Source: Sisyra terminalis (taxonomy: Eukaryota; Arthropoda; Insecta; Neuroptera; Sisyridae). Taken from it: DNA of 64,000 bases. The stretch spans positions 23,578,282-23,642,281 of the forward strand of contig OY292277.1 in NCBI GenBank assembly GCA_958496175.1. The letters run 5' to 3'. Under the pieces are notes generated by a model that was not told the DNA's origin, did no database searches, and was given only the letters and a program-made list of their open reading frames with translations. Shown here one piece after another: positions 1 to 13,071 of this stretch (within the stretch, counting starts at the first letter, position 1; every line of letters starts with the position of its first letter). Both the position numbers and the translations under genes were made by a program.

Positions 1-112
1 TACCATATTATAATTGAATTAACAATGAAATCGCAAATAGAATAAAAAACCGAATTGATAATGCAACGTTGCCAGATTTTGACATCCCTACAGGGGACAT
101 GAGTCGATTTTT
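1..112. repeat. Right half of a hairpin MITE, cut by the window edge
   Basis: The stretch holds the recurring core 'aatgcaacgttgccagattt' near 61-80, followed by a 'ggggacatgag' end near 95-105. The same order (core, then a GGGACatGAGcc-like terminus) occurs in the complete hairpin copies at 16100-16317 and 49822-50059. The left arm would lie outside the window. Non-coding; assigned by repeat similarity only. Confidence 0.55.
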
Positions 113-832
113 ATTTAGATTAATAATTTGGTGCTTTAAATTTGAAACTCAAATAAGTTCATTCCAATCAAAATCGTTTTACCATTTTTATACTTAAAAT
201 AATTAAAAGAACACAATCTATCTTATCTTCCTTTATCATAATTGGAAAATATTCGCAGGATCGATCACAGGTAGAAGAAAAATGGGACTTCGAGATCTCG
301 GGATCCGAAAGAATTTAAAAGAAAGCCGCATTGCTTAAAGTTGTATTTCATGTAAAGAAGAATTCGTCATAATTTTTTCTGGAACTTCTAACTACTGTGA
401 TCGTACCTAAATATTTATATTACAATTTTTAAATTTCAAAGTTCTGCTTACTCTAATAAACTGATATTTTTAGAGAATTAAAAAAATAGATCTGAATCAT
501 ATCCTATTTATCAACATAAAAATACAATAATATACACAAGAATGTTATATTAATTTCATTTTTCCATTTGGGGAATGGCTGCCGTTACAAAAACATTTAT
601 ATTTCTTTCTCAATCAACGAAATAGTCTGAAATTGGCATAAGTGAGATAAAGTTTAATAAAAAAAGTCCTTTGATTGTGCCAAAAATTAGAAGAAAAAAA
701 ATCACGCTTAAATTGTTTTCCCCTTAAAGATTATGTGTAAAACTTTTGTAGAAAAGCTGTATTTAAATTATGAAAAATAATGTTTTTACTAAAAAATTTC
801 TTCAAATAAATATTAAAACAATAATATTTTGT
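113..832. other. Gene-free AT-rich stretch downstream of SPEF2
   Basis: I see no coding frame, RNA gene or clear repeat here. It lies 3' of the SPEF2 stop codon and may hold its 3' UTR. I found no AATAAA on the minus strand directly after the stop. Confidence 0.5.
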
Positions 833-3800
833 TTAATTAGCATAATGCACCTTTTCATTCACTTGTAGAAGTTTTCGAATTATATCTGTTGGATGAACAA
901 TTAAAAATTTATGGTAAAACATCATTATTTCTTGAATACGGGGATGATTTAAAAATTCCCAAGGACGGACACAACCATTTTCATCAGGTTTCAAATCAAG
1001 GAAAACTTGTTCAATTAAACCACGTAAGCTGTTGTTTTCGATACATTTTGTGCGAATATGCCACGGAAATAAAGCAGCCATCGTAACCAATGTGGCTTCA
1101 AATGGTATTAAGTATGCTCTTTCTTTATAAACAGCTAGTTCTTCGTCGGAATACATATGGAGAAGACTTAAACCAATGTATCCTCTTTCAGGTGTAGCTT
1201 CTTCTTCAACCATTTCAACTGAACAAAAAAAAATCATTTGATTGAAAATTATCATCCAAAAACCTTTGCTGAGATAAAAGATTGAAAATGTAAAATTTGC
1301 TGCACGATTATTTTTTCGAAAGGATTTTTTGGTTTTCTAGCTAATTAGAAGTAATTTATCACCCCAATAAAAAGTTTTAATTGAATTTCCGGTTAAAATT
1401 ACAACAAACATAGTTTGTCAAAACTTCAATTTCGTCAATTCACGTCAAATTCTTCAAAATTTAAGTAAATACCAACGTTGAACTGTAATTAGTTTTACAC
1501 GTATGAAATAGAAAAGCCCAATCCAAATTTTTAATCTTCACAAATGTTATTGGATTCTATAAAAAAAACATAGCCGCTAGTGCCGCAATGAAAATGTAAT
1601 CATTTCAGCAACGTTTTAGCCAAACGATGAATTTTGAGTTGTACTCTTATTCTACGGCGGATGTGATATTTGTAAGACCTATAGATAATATAAGGACAGT
1701 GAATAGGTAGGCCCACTTTTAATTTTTCAAATAGAATCCATTTACATGAAAAATTACCTCTCATTTTCATGATTGATCAATCAGCCTTTTGAACTCATAC
1801 AACTTGCTGATCTTAAATATATCTATGTATTATATCTATCTAAATATATCTATCTAGGCTCTACATTTCTTTTATTCTTTTCCTAAATAAATACTCGCTT
1901 CCAGATGTTTATTAAAAAAAATCAATTTATTTTCTACTAACATTTTGCAATAACTTCATAAGAAATTATTCTTAAGTCTAAGTTCTTGGCATAAGAGTTC
2001 ATTAATTTGTGTTCATTAATATAAAACACGAATACGAAAAAAACTTAACAGGGACTAGAGCAGGGGTGGGGAAACTAAATACTGGTATGATCGACAATAA
2101 TTTTTCATACTTATACGTGATGGACTTCGAAAAATGGGTTAAATTAAAAACAAAGGCAAGTTTAAAGCGAGAATGAGTTGAAGGAAGTATTAGAAGCACT
2201 ATTGGGGATCGGTAATATCCGCGGTAGAATAGATGCGTGTTTAGTTTAAAATTCAAATTTCTGCTAAATTAATATACATTTTCAATTGAAAGATTTAAAA
2301 TTTACCAAAACAATATTTAAAGTGCCTGCGATCGATTATCGACATGTTCTCGATCGACCGTTTGCCTTCTCCTGGGCTAAAGAACAGCTAAAGAATAGAA
2401 TATCACAGTGAGGGTAGTTCAATATTAACAGATCAAATACCCAGCAAATGCATGTAGTTGAGAGAAAAAAGTACCTAAGTAAAGAACGCTAAGATGGACA
2501 GAAGCGTTTGGTTTATATATTATATTTAAATATGATGGAAGAAGTAGGAAAGGGAGAAGCAAACTACAAAAAATTGTATCAAAGGCCAGGTGACCAATAT
2601 TAGTAAGGAAAGTGAACCCCAACACCACCAATCATTGAAAACTCGAAGGGTAAAGTATGAAAGCTAAATAGAATTGAAGGTACCAAAAGGGTATTCACAA
2701 TCTGAGAATCAACAACTACCCTAAAACCTACCAATAGAAACTTTCTTAGCTCAATTCTCAATCGATATTGCATCTCCTGTGCTGTTTATAAAGTTATACA
2801 TGGAAATCCGAAACAAACATCAAGGATACAAGGAATTCTACACTAATGAATCGATCCTAACTTCAATTTACACCTGCAAGGCTGCCGCAATTATTAAAGA
2901 CTTAGAAACCATCGAAAAAAATGAAACCGTCAGTCATCTACATCTACTCACTGTAATACCTAAATTTCCTAAATAATCGGCATATTAACAATAAAATAAT
3001 AAAATACCTTTAAAAAAAACTTGAACATATAGTCAGAAACAAGTGTCTAAAAAAGCTAATCTGGATCCCTGGGTACTATGGGATAAATGGTATTGAGGAC
3101 AACTAGGAGTTGAAATTGGAAGACTGAAAAAAACAAGTAAAGATTAAAGTCCAAAAAACTTGGGGCAGTATATGGAGGAGTACACCTCAACACTTAGCCA
3201 TGGTGAAGAACTCAGTCCAGGAGATATATCTAGGATTTAGATTAGAACACATAAGGATGACGCATCAACATATAATGCAGGAGGAGCCCTAACTATGACA
3301 TATATGTGAAAAAGTGCTTACTGATCGTCGTCTTCTAATTGACTGCCCAGCTCTAGTCTACTAAAGGAAGAGGTGTGGATTAGGATATGACCTTTCGAAC
3401 ATACTTAGCAACAGAGATGAAGTAAGAAGGATCATAAAAAGTGACCGGACTGCTAAATAAAATTTAAAATGAAAGTGCCTAATAACTAATTACTAATCAA
3501 GAAGTATTACAACCAACCGAAAGACAGTTACCTAGCTTTTTAGATTACTATTTTATAACTTATTTTTAGAAAAATTTCCTTTTAAAGAATATCATAGATA
3601 AATATGTTTTTACCGTTTCCGTGGTTGAAATCTTTCCCGACAAATGACGAACTTGTTTTACTAGTAACGGCTGATTCAGTCAGATTACTTTCTGGATTAT
3701 AACTAAAAATATCAGTCATTCCACAAAAACATTCGCCACTTTCTTCATTTTGATTCATCAATCGCATTTCTTCGGCCAAACGCTCTTCCTCTATTTTTTG

Positions 3801-6800
3801 TAAATACACCATACCCTCGTACGAATTCCAACAAACCATTGAACGTAACGCTAATGCTAATGCTTTGCCCAGTCCGGCAGTCGGTTCGTAATCCTTACAG
3901 AATGCCAAAAGCATTCCTGTATAATTTATTTGATCTTTTTTCGCTTCAAACATAGAAAACAGCAGGTCTTTAATACGTTTATTACGAATGTTTTCCTCAA
4001 CAGAGGAATTAGTTGACACTGTCGCTGTATTTACATCCGAAAAGTTAGAATCACAGTACACTGGTTTTGGTTTTTGAGAAGATAACTCGAACCATAGTGT
4101 GACTTTGTTGTAAGTTTCTCGATCAATTAATTCATGCTTGTTTTCATCAAACAACCCATATGTGAGCCACGCTTTCAAGAGTTGTTGTTCAGTAGGAAAC
4201 GGGATGCTCATGTTTAAAATGATAAAATCTCGCCAATCAACAAATTCAGTATCTCCGAAAATTTCACTTAATAACTCTTCAATATTTGCCGGATTCATTT
4301 TGGTCCATAACTCAGGTACAGAATCGCGGAAACCATCTTCTGCGTTTTGAGTGACCAAATCTTCAATTAGATAGATTAATGTTCTTTCCGGAATACTTCC
4401 GTAAGGAGCCAAATCGAAAAATATTTCATACAAACGAGTTAATTGGTCTACGGTAAAATCCCCATCGCTTAAACGTTCTTTACTTGGAGTCGGAGGAGGT
4501 GTTGGTTTATCTGGATATAAAAATGTGTTCATATTTACTAAAAATTCATCACCTTCTAACACTAATTCAGTTTGAAATTTTATCCGTTCTTCAATGGCAA
4601 TCCCAATTAGTGAACACAAATTTGTAATACTTTTTATTTCGCGATCAAATCGCACGGCAATTTCTTTATATAAAGAATGAAATAGATTTTGGCCACACAT
4701 TAAAACTTCCGCTAAACTTTTTTCCGCTTTATATCGAATCGCATTGATTCGAAGTCGAGTTCGCGATATTTCACTATCTATTGCACACATCCATTCTTCA
4801 AACAAACGAATTATATCCTGAGGATTAACTCCTTCCTCTGGTTTCTTTTTCGCCGGATTATAAGCAACTTGATTGTCTTGTATAACTTTAACCATTTTTG
4901 CTGCCCATTGATCAATTTGCACCATCGCCAAACTGCTATTATTATGTATAAAACTAATCACCGGTATTGATTCAATATCAACCGTTTCTGGTACAATCAT
5001 AGCATTAGCAACGGAATTATTAATCATAATTCCCACATCTGTATATTGTCGTGGCATTTTATATGATACAACATTATCTCCATCTCCGAATTCTTGTCGT
5101 TTGATTGTCTCGACTTTTGGTAGTTCCAATTTTTGAGGTCTTTCATTAGGATCCATTTTTTTACCTAACATTGTGAAGTAATAGTCTTGGATGAATTGAG
5201 TCGTATCAGCACAACGATCAACTTCCACTTGCATTAATGATATAAAAATATTTGTCAAAACAATCATATGTTCACTTATCCAATTCTCGTAAATAATTCT
5301 TCGTCTTTCGTTTTCCGCTTCATTCATTCGATTATCGGAAATAGAATATAGTTGATCTTTCATTTCAGTCAACCGACAATGTAACTCGGCTTGAACTTCC
5401 TCATCATCCCGTATATCTTCTTCTAAATCGTTATACATTTTTTGAAATTTGTAAACTATATCCTGCTTGTTATCGGGTCTTTCGATATATTCTTTCATAT
5501 GTTTCCTAATATAAACCGTGTACGGAACCAGTGTATCTCTGTGACTTCTTTTAATAAAGAATAATTGTTTTGTATCATTTACATAAATAATTTCAATATT
5601 TTCCCAAATTGTAGCCAAAGCATAACCCAGAGAATCATATATCGGCAAATCAACGTAAATATAATTATACTCGCCTGGTAACACTATTACTGATTCTTCT
5701 TCCAAACTTGGTGCAGCATTTTCCTCATCACAGACCAGCGATGTATTTTCAGGAATAATATAAGTTTTCCTGGAGTCTAATTTCCCCGAAGCCTTACTTC
5801 CAAACTTTCCAGCCATTTCAGTAACTGTGTCTCCAAAAAGATCCAAAGAGGATTTCAAAGGTAGTTGATAATCTCCAATAATCAATTTTCCTAAACGTTT
5901 GATCACTTCAAAATCAAAAACATTATAATACAATGCGTAATTAACTCCTTGATCTGTATAAAACTTTTCCAAAGGTGGAGCATCTTCGGAAAGAAACTCG
6001 AACTCCTCATCTTTTTCGGCTTTGCCTACGGAATGTTTAATAGAAATAAAAGCAGTTAAAAATGTTTTGTGAATGTCGGATCCGGGAGGTTTGTATGGGT
6101 TAGGAACTAAAAGTGAATCTTTAAATGATGCAAGTTGGTGCATATTACGCGTACTAAAATTACCTCGTGTAGGATAATCAACTAAATCGTCCATATCATC
6201 GTATTCAGTTTCAATAATTGGAACATAATGTCCAGTAATTACAGATTCTAAAATTGCTGCTTGATTCATAGTAACAGGATAGTTCAATAAAGCCCATCCT
6301 TTCCACTCAGTTAAAGTTTTTAAATATACAACTAACATGGCTACTAAGATGTGATCATTCAATGGAACACCTAGGCTCATAACTTCGTAGGCATATTTAC
6401 CTAGCAAAGCTGCTTCACCTAATGATCCCACTGTTTCTTCATCCGGGATTTTTTTTGGAGTTTGAGTCGCTTTTTCTGAAAACGGTTCTTCAACGTGTGC
6501 TTCTTTAGCTTGGCGTGCTAGTTCAACAGATTTGCCATTTTTTGGGTCAACTGGCTGAGATACTCTTTGACTAGTATCTGGTTTCGGAAATAGCGAAATA
6601 TTTGTCTCATTTTGAAGAACTACAGTAATATCAGCGACTCCGATCATTTCATTACGATAGGATTCAAGACAGTAATTGATTGCGTTGGGAATTTCAATTA
6701 TCTTGATTTGGGGTTTTAGTAAAAGTTCTTGAAGTACAGGAAGGAGTCCGAATTCTTTGACTCCAGTTATACAAACTAGGACTTTAAATGGTGGAATATC

Positions 6801-8393
6801 TGCAGGAGGAGGTGGTAGAGGAATTGGATACTTGATCAAAAATAATCGATGAACTATATGACCTACAACAAACAACCCATTTTCAATTATTTGTTCAGGT
6901 TGCTCAAAATCAGGTATAAGACTGAATAAGTCCCATTCTCCTGAAAAAGATAGATAAGTTTGGAAATCGCTTTCGTTAAGGACTTCTTGTCGTTTCATTT
7001 CTAAAGCCACAATTTCTTCCACTTCATCTGAAGTTGGTATCAGCTTTTGAAGATCTTTCGTCTTCTCAAAAATTGGTTCATCTTTGATAAACAACGTTTT
7101 CCACTCGTCTAAAGCTTTCTTTGGAACCTCTTCTTTTAAATCAGCAGTATATTGAGCAACTTTTACTGCGACATCAACAAACGCATTGAAAATATTACGA
7201 CAAAACTCATAATGTCTCATATATTTTAAACGCAGTTTTTCAGCATACAAACGTTTATGTAGTTCTTGTACTCGTTCTTTTTCAAAATAATACTTTTCAA
7301 CTTCTCGATTTTTAATATCTTGTTGTTCTAAAACTGCTCGAGAAAATTCATCTTCGCGTTTTTTAGCTACTAAATTTTCGACCATTTTTCGATTGTCAGC
7401 TATTACTTTTATTTGTTCGCGAACATCAAAACATTTCGTAATCATTTGCTTTTCATATTCAGATTGCTTTAAGGTTTTCGCTGTTATTAAATTATCGAAC
7501 TCTTCTTCCTGTTTTTCCATCACTTTGTTCCATAAATCATTGACGAGCATCATTTGGAGTTTCGATTTAGCTTTTTCATCGGCGGCTCGCTTACGAAATT
7601 GTTTTTTAATCATCGAAACATACCGATTGGCCACTTCTAGATCCAATCCAGGAATTTCCATATTTTGAGCTTTTCGCATTAGTTGTTCCAACTCTTCGTA
7701 CGTCCAATCTCGGGATTCTTCCATATATTTTTTTTCGAAATCTTGAAGATCATTTTGAAATGTTTCATACTCACTTTCCCGGCTCTGGACATTTTTTGGC
7801 ACTGCAGCGAAAGATAACTTCTTTTTGGCATCAGAAATTTGTTTTGTATACTGCTTTTTTGTACGAATCAACTGTTTTTCAATTTGTTCATATTTTTTCC
7901 TGTACCAATTGATGACTTCTTCGTGTTGAATCAAAGGTTTTGATAAGGGATTGAATGGGCGCTGTTTTGGCACTGATAACTGTTGACGTACGTTTAGTAT
8001 TTCAAATCGGTTGTTACCCACTGCTTTTTCACGTTCTTTTTGTTGGGTGACAAAATATACTTTGTCTTTACTTTCCAATGCCAAAAATAGTTGATAAAAT
8101 AATCGAACTGCAGTTGATCCATTGCTGTTAGCAATTTCTTGCATTACCTCGGGATTGCATTCTACTTTTATGTACCTTAGCCAGTTGGATATATATTGCA
8201 GATTTTGCAGTGCAAGTCTGGGATCCTCAGTGGCCACAATTGTTTGCAGCTGATCTGCATTAATAATATCATAGGCATGAAGAAGTTGAGCAATTAAACG
8301 ACCATCGCATACATGTTTACCAAAATACCTTGTATTTATATCGACAATGATTCCCAATCTATTTGTTATCCATTTTTTTATTAATGCACTCAT
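833..8393 (-). CDS. SPEF2: SPEF2-like sperm flagellar protein 2 (two exons)
   Basis: Exons are 3614-8393 and 833-1218; the join is donor AACG|GTAAAA (phase 1) to acceptor gttcag|TTGAAATG, giving 1721 aa against about 1820 in human. SPEF2 is an axonemal central-apparatus protein needed for sperm tail assembly. The N terminus (about 1-105) is calponin-homology-like; long charged coiled-coil stretches follow (about 130-400). An adenylate-kinase-like region begins near residue 535, but its nucleotide loop reads ITGVKEFG instead of a GxxxxGK[S/T] Walker A, so ATP binding is doubtful. The small last exon has an EF-hand-like DLKPDENGCVRPWEF segment. I start at the ATG at 8393; the frame runs three codons further upstream only from a TTG. 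The 2.4 kb intron holds two mobile-element remnants. The family is clear; the last exon rests on phase match, orientation and order. Confidence 0.88.
2061..2374. mobile_element. hAT-type MITE in the SPEF2 intron
   Basis: It begins CAGGGGTGGGGAAACT and ends with cgtttgccttctcctg, whose reverse complement CAGGAGAAGGCAAACG matches imperfectly. The flanks are gactagag (2053-2060) and ggctaaag (2375-2382), a 6-of-8 match, as expected for a worn 8 bp hAT target duplication. No transposase reading frame is left inside. Length about 314 bp. Confidence 0.65.
2720..3470 (+). pseudogene. Decayed non-LTR retrotransposon, RNase H region
   Basis: Broken translations keep the signposts of the RNase H domain of Jockey/R1/I-type elements. 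Near 2830-2970 is KEFYTNES followed by SIYTCKAAAIIKDLETIE, where intact elements have a YTDGS motif and a SIFTAEAxAI helix. Near 3062-3100 is WIPGYYGINGIED, matching WVPGHxGIxGNE. Near 3250-3420 are a THQHIMQEEP-like stretch and LIDCP, matching the region after RNase H. Stops and frame changes lie between them, so it is dead. It lies antisense to SPEF2 within its intron. Confidence 0.68.
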
Positions 8394-9954
8394 AGTTATC
8401 AATAGTTTTTACATTCTATAGTTTGACAACCTCAATTTAAGAAAATTGGAAGTTGAAGTATAAAATGAAAAGATAGCCATGAAATAATAATATTCACTAA
8501 TTTCAAATCAATTTATACACACACCAATGTGATATTATAATTCCTATAGCTCGTACAAATAAGAAAATCGTAAAATCAAATATCTGTAACTATTAATACA
8601 TTTTATATAAGTGATTCCCATTGTTGCGTTATTCCAGGTCTCTTTTTCCTTTTTTTGCGAATAAAAATCAAATTATATTTACAGTAATTTTTAAAATTAT
8701 ATACTAATAATTTATCTTTGCCTATCTCCAATTTTGTGAGTAAACTGTAACATCCGTAGTTTAGAAAATGAAGACAATTTTGCTTTTTAGTGATTCTCTC
8801 AGGTAACAGAAAGCTCTTTATTATGGTGAAGTTTTCACCATAATAACTTCATTCGGTTTTTAACTTCATTCGAATTTGGAAGAAATTCAGCAAAATATCG
8901 CTTGCGATACTTGAATGCAATATTGATTTCTTAGTATTTTGGTTATTGTGATCTTAAAAAAGTTTCTTACATTAACCCTCATTTATACGTTAGATCATCC
9001 ATGTTACTTTTAAAAACCCATAGTCTCTTTGTCTAACTGTCTATTTGTTTAATTGGGAACACTTTGGTCACGACGTCTGGTGGCTAAAAATAGTACTAGT
9101 TTTCGTGTGCACTCTATTATACAACTATATCAAGTAGCTGACTAAAATTAAATTAAAAATCAAATACATATTTTTGTGTTGAAATGGAAGTTATTAAATT
9201 AACTCCTTGCGTAAAAAAAATAGAATTTACTGTGCTATAAATGGTTGTGGTAGTAAATCACCTGACAATGTAGAAATAAGTTTTCTTGCTACACCCAAGT
9301 TTGGTGACAGTTTTGTGTACGTAAAATTTGTTCGAAATTAAACCAAAAATTGTTTACTACTTCCAAAACTGATCCTTGAATTTCGTGAGATTTTTTACAT
9401 TAGATCATTGTAAACAAAACGCTGTAGAACATTACTGCTTGTATTTTCCTTCTCTTACCACATTTAATTGAGCAAATTTCAAGCGTTAGTAAATAACATT
9501 TTTTTGAGCTGGATTCGATCCAACTCAGCCGAAAAATTATTTTAAAGTAAAATAAAAATTAGTTCAAATAATAACAGAAAGCCAATTTAAACTTATAGGT
9601 AATAATTTTGTTGCTCACAATACGTAGCCATGTTTTTAATCTCGCCTACTGGTTAGTTCTCAATAACTTGAAAACTACAATTCTAATTTACCATATAATA
9701 TGTTGTTGTTTTTAATTGTAAATAAACTATCTCATTAGTTTAGGGTTACATTTATGCTTAACCGCTGGAAACTTAAAAATGAGCAATAACAATTTTATTG
9801 AGTCAAATCAAGAACTACTTATTTTGTCATAATTATGATTCTTTTATAAAAATGCCATCCGAGAATTAATTTATTTTTATTTTTTTATCAAACACTGGAA
9901 AACAAGAAGTTTACATCCCCTAAGATTTATTTTTGTAAAATTTAAAAGGAATGA
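8394..9954. other. Intergenic, no gene seen; one perfect short hairpin
   Basis: This is upstream of SPEF2 and presumably contains its promoter, but I cannot assign a TATA box or start site. A perfect 13 bp stem with a 3-base loop lies at 8818-8846 (ttattatggtgaa and its complement). A second short palindrome, gagctggattcgatccaactc, lies near 9507. No convincing reading frame. Confidence 0.45.
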
Positions 9955-10110
9955 AACCTACTGGTGGCCGCTCCAAAACCGGTAGGTGCTGGGTTCAAAT
10001 CTCGAAGCGAGCAAATATTCGATATTTCTCGATATAGGGATTTTTGTTAACACTAGATTCGCTTAGGTATTAATTTGATTCATCAAATATCTAATAAAAT
10101 AGTCAAATTT
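9955..10110 (+). mobile_element. tRNA-Ser-like SINE, copy 1 (A-box region deleted)
   Basis: It contains ggtggccgctccaaaaccgg, then a B-box-like gggttcaaatc, then the family body 'gcgagcaaatattcgatatttctcgata' and 'ggatttttgtta'. Compared with the copy at 15463 it lacks about 17 bases between two tggccg repeats, removing the A box. Five copies lie in this window. Confidence 0.75.
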
Positions 10111-10639
10111 TAAAATTGTAAAAAAAACATATGTTATTCTGATAGTTAAATGAAATAAATTATCACAATGCAGTTTTTCTATTTATCTAGGAAAAAGTAA
10201 TAATTTTATTTAAAAATGAAATAATCTAAGAAAAAAAAAATTGACATTTTCAATTAAGGTTTACATAGAAAAAAAGTTATGAAAAAAACTATTTGTATTT
10301 CACCATTCACAAATTACTACAGTTTTCACTTTCTTTAATATCTTCTTTACTCTTACCTAATATTCTTTTTCATATCTAAAGCCAAAACTTATATTTGATG
10401 GGAAATCATTTGCATAATTTTTAGTTACTAATCACAAAATCAAACAAGGTTAACCAAACTTAATGTTTAATAATTTTGAAAAAGAAAATAATGGGTTCTG
10501 TATCACAAAAGAATATAGCATGAAATTCCAATTGCAGACACTTAATTTACAACAATCATAATTTTGCTAACTTTGGGCAAATCAGCTACAATTTAATCGT
10601 TACAGTTTTTATCATGGAATACTAAAGTTTTTTACAACT

Positions 10640-10760
10640 CTAGAGTAAATGAAAATCCGTAAGTCAAAAAATATCGAAAATTCACTCGATACTAAAATTC
10701 ATTCGAAGTCAACACCTACCAGTTTTGGAACGGCCGCTTAGACCACTTGGCCACCAGAAA
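10640..10760 (-). mobile_element. tRNA-Ser-like SINE, copy 2
   Basis: The reverse complement reads tggtggccaagtggtctaag (A box), then a gacttcgaat B-box remnant, then a body with tcgagtgaattttcgatatt and cttacggatttt. Order and spacing match the other copies. It faces copy 1 about 0.5 kb away. Confidence 0.75.
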
Positions 10761-11452
10761 GTTCGTTACAGTTTTGTTTTCAGCGAATTATATTCTTTAT
10801 ATTTGATTCATAAGGATCTTGGAACTCTTGCCGTACCTAAAGTTGACTAAATTTGACAAATTTATTAAAAATATGAAATTTAATAATAGTTTAATACATT
10901 TTTATGAAAATATTGTAATTCATCTTACGAATATTTTAAAAACGTGGAACCCCAAAATGTTTTCATGGAACCCACTTTGACCACACCAGAGAGAGATTAT
11001 TTGGTTGGTGAAATCAATGAAAAAAATTATCTATTTTAATGCGTACTGTTAAAAAAATAACGAAAAGGATTAACGAAGGTCACAATAGCTTTATAGACAA
11101 TAAAAAAATCAAAATTCTTAGTCTAAATTCTAACTATAGTTTCTTATGGTTTATAATTTTGAGATTTAGATGATTAATTAGTATCTATACATACTTGTGA
11201 AATTAATCCAAAATTGCGTCGTTCTAAACAAAATTTGAATTCGTCCCTGTTTATGTTCTTCAAAAATTGAAAATCAACAAATAATAAGCAACCAATTGGA
11301 TTTTCACAGATTTTTCTTTGCGAATATTCGAAGATTCTTTCGCATTTTTCGTAGTGATTCGATTTCAAGCCAAAAATGGTAAGTCGAAAGGATCTAAAGA
11401 TCTAAAGACCAAATTTTTATTGACTTCTACCAACTTCTACTTTCTTTTAATT

Positions 11453-12159
11453 CAGAGCTGTCAAAAATACATTTGGATACTAGAAAATACTAGAAAACTT
11501 ACTTTTTTAAAAAGTATCCGAAGTTACTTTGGGTACCTATATAGTTACTCTTATAAAAAGGAACTTAAATACTTATCTTAAGTATCTGTTAAGATACAAT
11601 TGCTTTGTATACTTTGGATGTACTGTTTCGTAACGTGTTAGATAAAGTGGTTAGGTAATTAGGTAATGTATTTCTTATCTTTAATTAATTTAGGAAAAAG
11701 GAAAGTAAAGCAGGCCATTTACGCTCCGACTTGCAGTCCAACTAGTGGTCCGACTTTCGAAGTTGGATCTAAAGTCGGACCGTGAATGGTGTTGTTGGAA
11801 GTTGAATGTCTAACGGATCATTTAGGCGATCCAACTAGTAGTCCGACTAGTTAGACTGCAAGTTGGAGCGTGAATCGCCTGCTTAAGTTGGTCTAAACCT
11901 CTGTAATACAACACACTTAAAAAAACGATAGAAGCTGAATACAAAAGGTATAATTTGAATCTTATAGAACAAAACCAAATAAAACTATGTATCTAATCTC
12001 TCGGTATTTAGCTAATTAAATTACTTTTCGGTATCTAAAATACTTTTTAAGTTATAAGATACCATTCCTTTTAAAAAGTATCTAAGATACTAGATACTTT
12101 TTTCCAAAAAATAAAGGAACTAATGCAGTACCTTAGATAATATTTTTCTGACAGCGCTG
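11453..12159. mobile_element. hAT-like non-autonomous element (copy A), interrupted by a MITE
   Basis: The left end is CAGAGCTGTCAAAAATA; the reverse complement of the right end is CAGCGCTGTCAGAAAAATA, a good inverted pair. The interior is rich in 'agtatctaagatac' motifs and has no open frame. A second copy lies inverted at 19272-19832. A 175 bp MITE sits inside at 11709-11883. I could not find a target duplication. Confidence 0.65.
11709..11883. mobile_element. Young MITE with AGCAGGC termini, copy 1
   Basis: The ends are AGCAGGCcatttacgctcc and its near-complement ggagcgtgaatcGCCTGCT, flanked by TAA on both sides. That fits a 3 bp TWA duplication (PIF/Harbinger style), or TA for Tc/mariner. 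The interior is close to a perfect reverse complement of the copy at 46339-46508; over about 85 internal bases I count two differences. It sits inside the older hAT-like element. Confidence 0.8.
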
Positions 12160-12339
12160 GTGGTATATATACATTGAATTTTAGAACTAAGCAAAACAAA
12201 ACTCCAAACGAAATAGAAAAATATATAAAAGCACCGAAACGTATGTACAGTTTATTTGAGTAAAATAAAAATAATCACATAATAAAAGTAACCATTACTT
12301 TGTACAACCAGGTAGTCAGGTACCCCACTTTATTATTTA

Positions 12340-12600
12340 CTGCATACTTTGTTTTTAGTTACTTTTTGATATCTTAGATACTTTTTGGTATCTGATTATT
12401 TTTTCGATAACTAAGCTACTTTTTTAAGATGAAACGAACATTTTTTTTAAAAAAATATCTAAAATATTAGTTACTTATTTGCTAAGAAATGAAGGAACTA
12501 GATACAATAACGTAGATATTTAAGTGACTAAGTTATTTCAAAGTAACTAAAATATTGATAATATTGAGTTATTGGAGTTATCTCTAAAGAGTTTTCTGAG
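12340..12600. repeat. Partial third copy of the 'tatctaagatac' repeat
   Basis: The stretch repeats the tatctaga/tactttttggtatct motifs and the 'aaatgaaggaactagatac' segment of the elements at 11453 and 19272. No clear termini are visible, so it may be a truncated or rearranged copy. Confidence 0.45.
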
Positions 12601-13071
12601 TCACCTGGTGATGATCATTAGATAAATTTCTGGTAAATACGTATTCGGTGGACAAATAATAAAAAAAAGAAAATTTTTTTCGAACAATAATTTAGAGCAA
12701 TTTTTATGTTTGTGGTTCCATAATTTTTTGCCGCGATATCTATTTTAATATATAGGAATGGTAATATTAACTATCTAAAAACCAATGAAATATTTTTTTT
12801 TCATTATTTTTTTTGTATAAGTATCTATTCTTTTTTAAGTAAAGAACATTAAAAAACAACTGATGACTTCACTGGGTACGGAACTCTAAACAGGCGAACT
12901 CATCTCATAACATTAGTTTTTCATAACCCGTTTACCTTCAATTTATCGATTTATATTAAGAAAAAAAAAATTTATGCTAAAAAGATTTAAATAACTGAAA
13001 TGCTTGAAGTGATATGTATCTATCTAAAAAAGGAGTCGTTTTTTATTTGAAATTATAATATTCGAACAAAA
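12601..13071. other. Upstream region of the LRR gene
   Basis: AT-rich with no reading frame. It must contain or adjoin the promoter of the plus-strand gene at 13072, but I see no distinctive element that I can support. Confidence 0.4.
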
